Shown here piece after piece: positions 41,842 through 49,851 of a DNA stretch of 64,000 nucleotides. The stretch spans positions 44,213 to 108,212 of the forward strand of contig DDTK01000009.1 in assembly GCA_002344065.1 (NCBI GenBank). Reading direction: 5' to 3'. Under the pieces are notes generated by a model. That model made no database searches. It was not told the origin of the DNA and saw only the letters and a list, made by a program, of their open reading frames with translations. Numbering within the stretch: position 1 is the first letter of the stretch; each line of letters begins with the position of its first letter. Made by a program: the position numbers and the translations under genes. The DNA comes from Flammeovirgaceae bacterium UBA2366 (GTDB taxonomy: Bacteria > Bacteroidota > Bacteroidia > Cytophagales > Cyclobacteriaceae).

Positions 41842-42532
41842 ATTTTTTCTGCTTACTGCATTTCTTCTCAGCTTCCTTTTTGCCAACGGTCAGAAAGAAG
41901 TTAAGTCCATTACCTACGATAGCAGCATAGTCGACACTCGCAGCTTTGACAAGACCAAACTTGAAAAGTTAAAGGCCGACCCCGAATTGGATTATGGAAG
42001 GAGTCCGGCCGCCATAAACTTATGGGAACGTTTTAAAATCTGGTTAAACAATTGGTTGTCCCGTTTATTAACAGCTGTTGAGAATGCCAATTGGTTCAAC
42101 ATCCTGCTTACCATTTTAGCCATTATTGTCGTTGTGTATGTAATTCTGCGCTTGCTGAAAGTTGATGCATTCACCATGTTTTACGCAGGCAAAAAAGCCC
42201 CGATTGCACATGGTGTAATCGATGAAGATATCCACGCCATGGATTTCGAAAAGCTCATCCGTGAAGCCCTCAGTAAGAAGGAATTTCGCCTGGCCATTCG
42301 CCTGTTGTTTCTGCAGTCTCTTAAGCTACTGGCCGATAAAAACCACATTTTGTGGCAACCCGGTAAAACCAATCACGATTACCTGGAAGAATTGACAGCA
42401 CAACAGCTTAAAACCGGTTTCAACGAATTGAATTTTTATTTTGAATATGCCTGGTATGGAAACTTCACTATCAATGAAGGACTCTATCAAAAAGTAGACT
42501 CAATTTTTAAGGAGTGGAAAACTAATGTATAA
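41828..42532 (+). CDS. DUF4129 domain membrane protein
   Basis: A 234-residue protein starting at the ATG at 41828 (a TTG at 41810 is also in frame); it overlaps the previous gene by 14 bases. Signal peptide-like start (SIRFFLLTAFLLSFLFANG), then one membrane segment at about residue 90 (WFNILLTILAIIVVVYVILR) and a C-terminal cytoplasmic DUF4129 domain (DFEKLIREALSKKEFRLAIR, LLFLQSLKLLADKNHILWQP, NKTNHDYLEEL-like). DUF4129 proteins accompany MoxR and DUF58 in many genomes; function unknown. Confidence 0.85.
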   Translation: MSSIRFFLLTAFLLSFLFANGQKEVKSITYDSSIVDTRSFDKTKLEKLKADPELDYGRSPAAINLWERFKIWLNNWLSRLLTAVENANWFNILLTILAIIVVVYVILRLLKVDAFTMFYAGKKAPIAHGVIDEDIHAMDFEKLIREALSKKEFRLAIRLLFLQSLKLLADKNHILWQPGKTNHDYLEELTAQQLKTGFNELNFYFEYAWYGNFTINEGLYQKVDSIFKEWKTNV

Positions 42533-43722
42533 TGCTGCGTAAAGACTGGAAATATATTGTCTACTTATCAGCTGCCTTTGTTTTTTACCTGGCCCTGAAA
42601 TTATTGTCGCCACGTGATCTCGACTGGACAATTACTTTTCATCATAAGGATAAGAATCCGTTTGGTGCCTATGCTCTTGATCAGTTAATCGGATCCATTA
42701 TATCCAAAAATAGTATTCAACAAAGTAACTATACCCTGTACGAGTTGTATGATACATTGCAAAAGCCCACAAATTTTTTATCGCTCTCCTCCTCATTTTC
42801 TCCAGGCAAAGAAGATTGTGACGCCCTGCTAAAGAACATTGAAAAAGGCGGAACAGCCTTTATTGCGGCACAATACTTTCGTGGAAGATTTGCCGACACG
42901 CTTTACCTTAACACATCTGATTATTTTTTTGATGGCGACTTTACAGCCGTGTTCAATCGCAACGACTCAACAGGCATACACTTTAAAAACCCCGGGCTAC
43001 ACCAGCAGCAGATTTATTTATTTCCACGAAAAAATATTCACAACTACTTTGATGAAGTAGATACAACCCGTACACAGATTGTCGCCACAAATGATCTTGA
43101 CTTACCCGTGTTGATAAAAATTTCATGGGGAAAAGGATTTCTTTACCTCAGCTCAACACCCTTAACTTTTACCAATGCATACCTGCTGTACAATCAAAAT
43201 GCTGAGTTCGCTTCATTGGCGCTATCACATTTGCCTGATCGCACCACCTACTGGACAGAATTTTATCACCTCGGCAGACTGGAAGCCCGAACCCCGTTGC
43301 GGTTTATCCTAACGAATGAACCTCTGAGCTGGGCATATTACATTGCCATTCTTAGCATTTTGTTATTTATGATTTTTGAAGCCAGGCGCAGGCAACGCGT
43401 TATACCTATCATTAAACCATTGGCCAACACATCGGTTGAATTTGTTCAAACCATTGGTAACCTGTATTACCAATCGGCTGATCATAAGAACATTGCTGAA
43501 AAAAGAATCGCATTTTTACTGGAGCAACTCCGTTCGAAGTATGGCATCAACGCTCATCAGGTAAATGAACAAACCCTTCTCACAATAGCTAAAAGGACGG
43601 GCCATGCAGAAGAGAAGGTACGAGAGTTATTTAAATTGATCGGATTGATTCATGGAAAGAATCAGATTGCCGAAAGCGAACTCAAATCTTTAAACGAAAA
43701 ATTGGATCAGTTCAACTATTAA
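42532..43722 (+). CDS. DUF4350 domain membrane protein
   Basis: A 396-residue protein overlapping the DUF4129 gene by 1 base (TAATG). It has an N-terminal membrane segment (IVYLSAAFVFYLALKLLSP), a DUF4350/GATase-like extracellular part (NPFGAYALDQLIGSIISKNS, NFLSLSSSFSPGKEDCDALL, ISWGKGFLYLSSTPLTFTNA), a second segment (WAYYIAILSILLFMIFEARR) and a cytoplasmic C-terminus (VEFVQTIGNLYYQSADHKNI). Part of the MoxR-associated operon, probably an envelope assembly factor; unproven. Confidence 0.85.
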   Translation: MLRKDWKYIVYLSAAFVFYLALKLLSPRDLDWTITFHHKDKNPFGAYALDQLIGSIISKNSIQQSNYTLYELYDTLQKPTNFLSLSSSFSPGKEDCDALLKNIEKGGTAFIAAQYFRGRFADTLYLNTSDYFFDGDFTAVFNRNDSTGIHFKNPGLHQQQIYLFPRKNIHNYFDEVDTTRTQIVATNDLDLPVLIKISWGKGFLYLSSTPLTFTNAYLLYNQNAEFASLALSHLPDRTTYWTEFYHLGRLEARTPLRFILTNEPLSWAYYIAILSILLFMIFEARRRQRVIPIIKPLANTSVEFVQTIGNLYYQSADHKNIAEKRIAFLLEQLRSKYGINAHQVNEQTLLTIAKRTGHAEEKVRELFKLIGLIHGKNQIAESELKSLNEKLDQFNY

Positions 43723-43744
43723 CCAACTTGCTAACACTATAATT

Positions 43745-44722
43745 ATGGAAGAAAGATTATTTGAAAACCGGGTTGACTTAACCGCGCTTAACGAAAGTGT
43801 AAAAAAGATACGGGAAGAGATTGGCCATGTTATTGTGGGGCAGCAAGAGATGATTGATTTACTGATCATCTCCATTCTGGCAGATGGACATGTGCTCATA
43901 GAGGGTGTACCCGGTGTGGCCAAAACATTAACGGCCAAACTATTGTCGCGGGTAATTGATGTGAAGTTCAACCGCATCCAATTCACACCCGACCTGATGC
44001 CCTCAGATGTTATTGGTACCTCCGTTTTTAACATGAAAAATTCTGAGTTTGAGTTTAAAGCAGGCCCTATCTTTTCCAACATTGTGCTGATAGACGAAAT
44101 CAATCGGGCCCCGGCAAAAACCCAGGCTGCACTTTTTGAAGTAATGGAAGAACGCCAGATAACCGCGGACGGTACTACCTATAGAATGGAACATCCATAC
44201 ATGGTAGTAGCCACACAAAATCCTATTGAACATGAAGGTACTTATCGTTTACCCGAAGCACAATTAGATCGGTTTTTATTCAAGATTCTGGTGCACTATC
44301 CTGATATGGAGCAAGAGTTTTCCATTATTCAGGGGCATCATCAACGAAAGGGCCATGCTCCTGTAGAAGATGTAAAGCCTGTGCTAAACACTGAAAAAAT
44401 CAAGCAATACCGAAATGCCGTTCAGCAAGTACACGTAGAAGAAAATCTGATGCGATACATCGCACAGATTATTTATGAAACGCGTAACAATCCATCACTT
44501 TTCCTGGGTGCTTCACCGCGTGCATCAGTAGCCTTACTCAACAGCGCAAAAGCTTTTGCCGCTATCAACGCCCGCGATTTTGTAACGCCTGAGGATGTAA
44601 AGTTTGTGGCAGCGCCCGTATTGCGTCATCGTATTATGCTTACCCCTGATAAGGAAATGGAAGGTATTACCACCGATGATGTAGTGAAGCAAATTGTTGA
44701 TAAGGTTGAAGTCCCGCGTTAG
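43745..44722 (+). CDS. MoxR family AAA ATPase
   Basis: A 325-residue AAA ATPase with the typical MoxR order: IGHVIVGQQEMIDLLIISIL, Walker A GVPGVAKTLTAKLL (GxxGxAKT), Walker B VLIDEINRAPAKTQAALFEV, sensor MVVATQNPIEHEGTYRLPEA, and a C-terminal LGASPRASVALLNSAKAFAA. MoxR proteins act as chaperones that insert or activate partner VWA-domain or DUF58 proteins. DUF58 and DUF4129 partners flank it. Confidence 0.95.
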   Translation: MEERLFENRVDLTALNESVKKIREEIGHVIVGQQEMIDLLIISILADGHVLIEGVPGVAKTLTAKLLSRVIDVKFNRIQFTPDLMPSDVIGTSVFNMKNSEFEFKAGPIFSNIVLIDEINRAPAKTQAALFEVMEERQITADGTTYRMEHPYMVVATQNPIEHEGTYRLPEAQLDRFLFKILVHYPDMEQEFSIIQGHHQRKGHAPVEDVKPVLNTEKIKQYRNAVQQVHVEENLMRYIAQIIYETRNNPSLFLGASPRASVALLNSAKAFAAINARDFVTPEDVKFVAAPVLRHRIMLTPDKEMEGITTDDVVKQIVDKVEVPR

Positions 44723-44788
44723 ATTGTCGTACACAAAACAAAACTTAAAGTCCGTAATCACTCCACCACATTATCTAAACATTTCCTT

Positions 44789-44935
44789 ATGAATTTATTT
44801 CAGTATACTCAGACAGCGCCTTGGCCAATCTTTGGCCTGGCATTGGCAAGCGGGGATTGGGCACAGCGCTGGATGAGTATACGGGGCCATGCGGCCCGGG
44901 AGCATATCGGTTTAGGTTTATTTACTGATTATTAA
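44789..44935 (+). CDS. Small ORF between moxR and the DUF58 gene (48 aa)
   Basis: ATG at 44789 opens a 48-codon frame (MNLFQYTQTAPWPIFGLALA, then SGDWAQRWMSIRGHAAREHI) with a stop 8 bases before the DUF58 start. It could be a small translated peptide, a leader, or chance. The remaining gap 44723-44788 is empty. No similarity recognised. Confidence 0.3.
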   Translation: MNLFQYTQTAPWPIFGLALASGDWAQRWMSIRGHAAREHIGLGLFTDY

Positions 44936-44943
44936 ATAAAACA

Positions 44944-46275
44944 ATGAGGCAATTAAAAAACCTATACCTGAACAACCGGCTTTTCATGGCCATCGTGGGC
45001 GTTGTGCTTTGCTTCATTCTTAGTTTTATTATCGGTGGATTTCTTATCGTTCCCAAGATTCTGTTCTTTGCTTTATTAGCTTTTGTTCTGGCCGATACAT
45101 TGCTGCTCTTTCGAACAAGAAGAGGATTGCACGGCTATCGCTTCACGCCCGAAAAACTTTCCAACGGAGATGAGAATGAAATCAGGATTTACCTGGAGAA
45201 TTTCTTTCCGTTCAAAGCTTCCTTGGAAGTGATTGATGAGATCCCCCATCAGTTTCAAAGACGCGACTTGAACTTCAGAATTTACCTTCCTATTCGCGAA
45301 AGCAAAACCATTGCGTATTCACTCCGGCCGGTAAAGCGTGGTGAATACTCCTTTGGTGCAGTAAATGTTCTTGTAAGCTCGCCTCTCGGTTTACTCAAAA
45401 GAAGATTCCGGTTTTCGCAAGATGCCTTGGTTCCGGTATATCCATCGTACATACAAATGCGGAAATACGAATTACTCGCCATTTCCAACCGGCTGACAGA
45501 AACCGGGATAAAAAAAATCAGACGAATAGGGCAGAACATGGAGTTCGAGTTGATTAAAGAATACGTTCAGGGCGATGATATCCGTACCATCAATTGGAAG
45601 GCCACAGCCAGAAAATCAAACCTGATGGTAAATCATTACCAGGATGAGCGCTCGCAACAGGTATACTCCCTCATCGACAAAAGTCGTGTAATGCAAATGC
45701 CTTTTAACGGCTTGAGTTTGATGGATTACGCTATCAATGCAAGCTTAGTCATCAGTAACATTGCCATAAAAAAATCTGATAAAGCGGGACTGATTACTTT
45801 TCAGGATACTATTGGAACAACCCTGGCGGCCAGCCGAAGCAACCGTCAGATGGCGCAGATACAGGACGTATTGTATAATCAGAAAACGGGTTATCGTGAA
45901 TCAGATTTTTCTGCGCTCTATGGCCACATTCGCAGAAAAATTACCCAACGAAGTTTATTGCTGTTGTTCACCAATTTTGAATCCGTGTATGGTATGCAGC
46001 GTCAGTTGCCATTTTTAAGAAGTCTCGCCAGGCAGCATGTCTTGGTTGTCATCTTCTTTGAAAATACCGAGATGACGAGTTTGATACAGGAACCAGCTGA
46101 AAACCTGAAAGAAATTTATTACAAAGCAGTGGCTGAAAAATTTGCCTACGACAAAAAACTGATTGCCAGGGAACTTCAAAAAACGGGCATTCAAACCATT
46201 CTTACCACACCTGAGCGTCTTACGGTAAATACCATTAATAAATACCTTGAATTAAAATCAAGGGGGATGATTTAA
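44944..46275 (+). CDS. DUF58 domain-containing protein
   Basis: A 443-residue protein with two N-terminal membrane segments (MAIVGVVLCFILSFIIGGFL and IVPKILFFALLAFVLADTLL) and a DUF58 domain centred on VQGDDIRTINWKATARKSNL, MVNHYQDERSQQVYSLIDKS, preceded by YSFGAVNVLVSSPLGLLKRR. The motif D-IR-INWKATAR is the family hallmark. The fold is VWA-like; it is the usual partner of MoxR. Ends the 39903-46275 operon. Confidence 0.93.
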   Translation: MRQLKNLYLNNRLFMAIVGVVLCFILSFIIGGFLIVPKILFFALLAFVLADTLLLFRTRRGLHGYRFTPEKLSNGDENEIRIYLENFFPFKASLEVIDEIPHQFQRRDLNFRIYLPIRESKTIAYSLRPVKRGEYSFGAVNVLVSSPLGLLKRRFRFSQDALVPVYPSYIQMRKYELLAISNRLTETGIKKIRRIGQNMEFELIKEYVQGDDIRTINWKATARKSNLMVNHYQDERSQQVYSLIDKSRVMQMPFNGLSLMDYAINASLVISNIAIKKSDKAGLITFQDTIGTTLAASRSNRQMAQIQDVLYNQKTGYRESDFSALYGHIRRKITQRSLLLLFTNFESVYGMQRQLPFLRSLARQHVLVVIFFENTEMTSLIQEPAENLKEIYYKAVAEKFAYDKKLIARELQKTGIQTILTTPERLTVNTINKYLELKSRGMI

Positions 46276-46387
46276 ACCACCGCTTAGAAAGAATTTAGAC
46301 TTTTTTTACTTTCACTTGTTCAAATCAGGAAAGAGGGGAAAGGCACCGCCTGTTGATTGATTTGTTGTACCCTTAAATTGCATTTTC

Positions 46388-49300
46388 ATGAATAAATTCT
46401 TCAGCACTATAATGTTGATCGGCCTTTTGGCATCCATTTCAACAGGCTCCCTTTTAGCCCAAAAACCAATGGGTATAAAGGTCACCAAGCCCACAGTATG
46501 CTATGCCCATACGGATGATAACCCTTGTTATATTCCTCCTCCGGAACAATATTTGAAATGGGCCAATGGCGCCCGAACAAAAACATCTACTATTGAAGTA
46601 ACCTACAACCCAGGCTTTACACCTGAAGCCATTGCTGCTTTTGATTATGCTATCGGAATATGGGAAACGTTGATCTCCTCTTCGGTGCCCATTAAGATTG
46701 ATGCCTATTGGTCATCGCTTGGGCCGGGGGTTCTAGGCGGGGCATTGTACACTTCTGCATATGCAAACTTTACAGGCGCTCAAAAACTTAATGTGTTTTA
46801 TCCCGTTGCTATGGCGGAGAAAATAACCGGACAGAATTTGAATGGAAATAATCCCGACATTTTTGTTCAATTCAGTAACAGTGCGAACTGGCACTATAAT
46901 ACAGGAACCCCTCCTCCATCCGGTCAATTCGATTTGGCAACAGTTGTTCTTCATGAAATAGGACACGGACTAGGTTTCGCTGGTACTTTCACGGTAAATG
47001 GTTCTTCGGGTGAGGTGGGCTTACAAGCTAGCGGTGTTCCAATTATTTACGATGTCCCTGTTGAAAACGCTTCAGGTTCCAATTTAATACAAACTGTATC
47101 ATCTCCATCTCCCGATCTACGCGCACAACTCATAAGCGATAATCTTTTTTTTAATTCTGTCACTTCTCTCAAACCGAAAATATATGCCCCTGTAAACTTT
47201 AATGGAGGCTCTAGTATAAGTCACCTCGATGAAACAACATTTAACAATACTACAAATGCCTTGATGACACCGCAGATTGCACCTGCTGAAAGAATACATG
47301 ACCCGGGGGTGGCTTGGGCTATGCTGAAAGATATGGGTTGGGAAATTGTAAAAATCAATCATCAACCACTGGCTGATTCAGAAAATACTACAGGCCCATA
47401 TGTAATAACCACATCCCTGCAAGCTGATGTTGGGTACACTGCTTCCAGTTTAAAATTAAACTATACCACCGATGGCTCCACCTTCAGCGTGGTGACTATG
47501 AATCCCACCGGATTACCCAATCAATTCACTGCATCCATCCCGGGCAGTGGTAATCCTCAGAACTATGGCTATTTCATCTCCGTCAATGATATAGAGGGAA
47601 GAGAGTTTGTAAACCCTGGGAAAATCGTTAGAAAACTTGCCAGCGAGTTGCAAAATATTCACATCTTTTCAACTGGGCCTGATACTAAGGCTCCGGTTAT
47701 TACTCACTCACCGAAACCATTTCTGTTGGATAGCGAAATTCAACTAGAACTGGAGGCAAGGGTTACCGATAATATTGGGATTGCCTCCGTTGTGTTACAG
47801 TATACCATAAATGGAGTTTCACAATCCAACCAAACGTTTACTCTTCAAAACCCTGGCGCTGATTCCATCTATCGCTCTACTATCAATTTAGGCACCGGTT
47901 TGAATAATGGTGATGTTGTTAATTATCGCATCGTTGCCACCGATAACTCATCCAACAGTAATGTTGGTACCTCACCTGCTTCAGGCTTTTATACGCTTAA
48001 CGTGGTGGGACTCGAACCTACACAAGATTCCTATGCCAATGATTTCAATACACCATCCAATGATTTCTTTGGTAATGGCTTCAGCATAACCCAACCCGCA
48101 GGGTTTAATGATCCTGCTATTCATTCCGATCATCCGTACACTGAAGGAAATGGGTTCCCAAACAATGAACTGAACCTGGTTTATCAATTAAAGATTCCTG
48201 TTCGCGTTAAAGGCCAGGAGGCAACCATAGTATTTGATGAAATTGTTTTGGTTGAGCCCGGAGAGACAGGAACTGTTTTTGGAAACCCGGAATTCTGGGA
48301 CTACGTGGTGGTAGAAGGTTCAAAAGATGGTGGTATAACCTGGACACCGGTTGCTGATGGATACGACTCGCGGGCAAATACAGCCTGGTTAACGCGTTAC
48401 AACAGTGCAACATCTGGAAATAACTCAACAGCCGTTGGAGACCCTACCTTATACCGCACTCGCACTTTAGACCTGCAAAATAAATTTAACACAGGTGATG
48501 AAGTGGTGATACGTTTCAGGCTATTCAGCGATCCCTTCGCTGCAGGATGGGGATGGGCCATCGACAACTTGAAAATTCAAATTGATGACACTCCTCCTTT
48601 AGTTCTCCATGATCATATTGATTATTTAAAAGATAACGATAACGAATTGGTCATCGTAACCAAAGCCAGTGATGCCAGTGGAGTGGAGTCATTAAAAATT
48701 GAATACAAAATTAATGGAGGAACAATCACTAGTATTGACTTTACTGTCAACCCTCCGGCAAGTCAATATCAATTTACATTAAGTGGATTAGCTTCACTAT
48801 CCGTTGGTGATGTTATTGAGTACAGAATAGTGGCCATGGATAGTATTGGCAATGAGGGCGCCTTTCCTCCTTCTGAAAATTTCATTAAAGTCCCCATTGT
48901 AAACTTTGGCACTCCGTTAACTACCTATGCCAACAACTTTAATTCAGCGACAAATGATTTTGTAGGCAACTTCTTTTCTATTTCACAACCCAATTTATTT
49001 GTTGATGGCGCTATCCACTCCGAGCACTTTTATCCAAATGGAATCGGACTGGACAGAACCTCATCATATAATTTTGTTCTCACCAATCCGATTACACTAT
49101 CATCCTCTAATCCCCTCTTGCGGTTTGATGAAATCGTAATCGTAGAGGGTCATTCTACAGGTGCAATTTTTGGAAATCCAAATTTCAGGGATTATGTTAT
49201 TGTTGAAGGATCAAAAGACGGGGGCAACACCTGGAACAGATTTTTAGACGGATACGACATTATTGGTGGGTTATCTTCATGGATTGCTGCGTTTAACACT

Positions 49301-49747
49301 GGATCAAATCCCAATGCAGGAATGTTTCGGAATCGCGTGGTTAACATGACCGCTAACGGCAATTTCCAACCCGGTGATCAGGTAATCATTCGTTTCCGGT
49401 TGTTTTCCAACGAGACCATTAACGGTTGGGGCTGGGCTATCGATAACCTCTATATTCAAGACCCTATTACATCGCTTGAGTCGTCCCTATCCGGCTTGCA
49501 GCTTTATCCAAACCCTGTAACTCAAAACACACTTACGCTCGAGGCTGATGCAGTTTCATTTACCAGTGCGCACCTTGAATTGATTTCAATTCAAGGACAA
49601 ACACTAATTGGTGAGACCATCGATACATCCAATGGGAAAATGCTCCATCTGGTTGACATGAGTCAATGGCCAGCGGGGATTTACCTTGTTAAAATTCAAG
49701 GGAACCAAGGCGAAAAAATTCTCCGAAAAATCATCAAAACCAACTGA
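46388..49747 (+). CDS. Large secreted metalloprotease-like protein with T9SS sorting domain
   Basis: A 1119-residue protein. Signal peptide FFSTIMLIGLLASISTGSLL. Residues about 30-310 form a metalloprotease-like domain with VVLHEIGHGLGFAGTF (HExxH at about 191); the usual third ligand His ten residues on is not at the standard place, so activity is uncertain. Fibronectin-like regions follow, then two copies of a roughly 190-residue domain (at about 547-735 and 846-1025), both containing SITQP/SISQP, GNP-F-DYV-VEGSKDGG-TW and GWGWAIDNL. The last 80 residues (LQLYPNPVTQNTLTLEADAV) are a type A T9SS sorting domain. Exported by the Por system. 46276-46387 has no gene. Confidence 0.88.
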   Translation: MNKFFSTIMLIGLLASISTGSLLAQKPMGIKVTKPTVCYAHTDDNPCYIPPPEQYLKWANGARTKTSTIEVTYNPGFTPEAIAAFDYAIGIWETLISSSVPIKIDAYWSSLGPGVLGGALYTSAYANFTGAQKLNVFYPVAMAEKITGQNLNGNNPDIFVQFSNSANWHYNTGTPPPSGQFDLATVVLHEIGHGLGFAGTFTVNGSSGEVGLQASGVPIIYDVPVENASGSNLIQTVSSPSPDLRAQLISDNLFFNSVTSLKPKIYAPVNFNGGSSISHLDETTFNNTTNALMTPQIAPAERIHDPGVAWAMLKDMGWEIVKINHQPLADSENTTGPYVITTSLQADVGYTASSLKLNYTTDGSTFSVVTMNPTGLPNQFTASIPGSGNPQNYGYFISVNDIEGREFVNPGKIVRKLASELQNIHIFSTGPDTKAPVITHSPKPFLLDSEIQLELEARVTDNIGIASVVLQYTINGVSQSNQTFTLQNPGADSIYRSTINLGTGLNNGDVVNYRIVATDNSSNSNVGTSPASGFYTLNVVGLEPTQDSYANDFNTPSNDFFGNGFSITQPAGFNDPAIHSDHPYTEGNGFPNNELNLVYQLKIPVRVKGQEATIVFDEIVLVEPGETGTVFGNPEFWDYVVVEGSKDGGITWTPVADGYDSRANTAWLTRYNSATSGNNSTAVGDPTLYRTRTLDLQNKFNTGDEVVIRFRLFSDPFAAGWGWAIDNLKIQIDDTPPLVLHDHIDYLKDNDNELVIVTKASDASGVESLKIEYKINGGTITSIDFTVNPPASQYQFTLSGLASLSVGDVIEYRIVAMDSIGNEGAFPPSENFIKVPIVNFGTPLTTYANNFNSATNDFVGNFFSISQPNLFVDGAIHSEHFYPNGIGLDRTSSYNFVLTNPITLSSSNPLLRFDEIVIVEGHSTGAIFGNPNFRDYVIVEGSKDGGNTWNRFLDGYDIIGGLSSWIAAFNTGSNPNAGMFRNRVVNMTANGNFQPGDQVIIRFRLFSNETINGWGWAIDNLYIQDPITSLESSLSGLQLYPNPVTQNTLTLEADAVSFTSAHLELISIQGQTLIGETIDTSNGKMLHLVDMSQWPAGIYLVKIQGNQGEKILRKIIKTN

Positions 49748-49748
49748 T

Positions 49749-49779
49749 AAAAAACCCTGACCAAACGTCAGGGTTTTTT
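49749..49779 (+). terminator. Intrinsic terminator after the T9SS substrate gene
   Basis: CCCTGAC, loop CAAAC, GTCAGGG with a preceding A run and a following T run; the stem begins 7 bases after the stop codon. Confidence 0.88.
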
Positions 49780-49791
49780 ATTGCTGATCTG

Positions 49792-49822
49792 TTTGTGTGT
49801 TCGGGGTGGCGTCCTATTTTTG
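49792..49822 (+). promoter_or_regulatory. Bacteroidota-type promoter of carB
   Basis: TTTG at 49792-49795 and TATTTTTG (TAnnTTTG) at 49815-49822 are separated by 19 bases, the canonical Bacteroidota -33/-7 arrangement, and precede the carB start at 49852 by 29 bases. Confidence 0.7.
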
Positions 49823-49851
49823 CGACAATTTATCCATACCCATCCCTCAAC

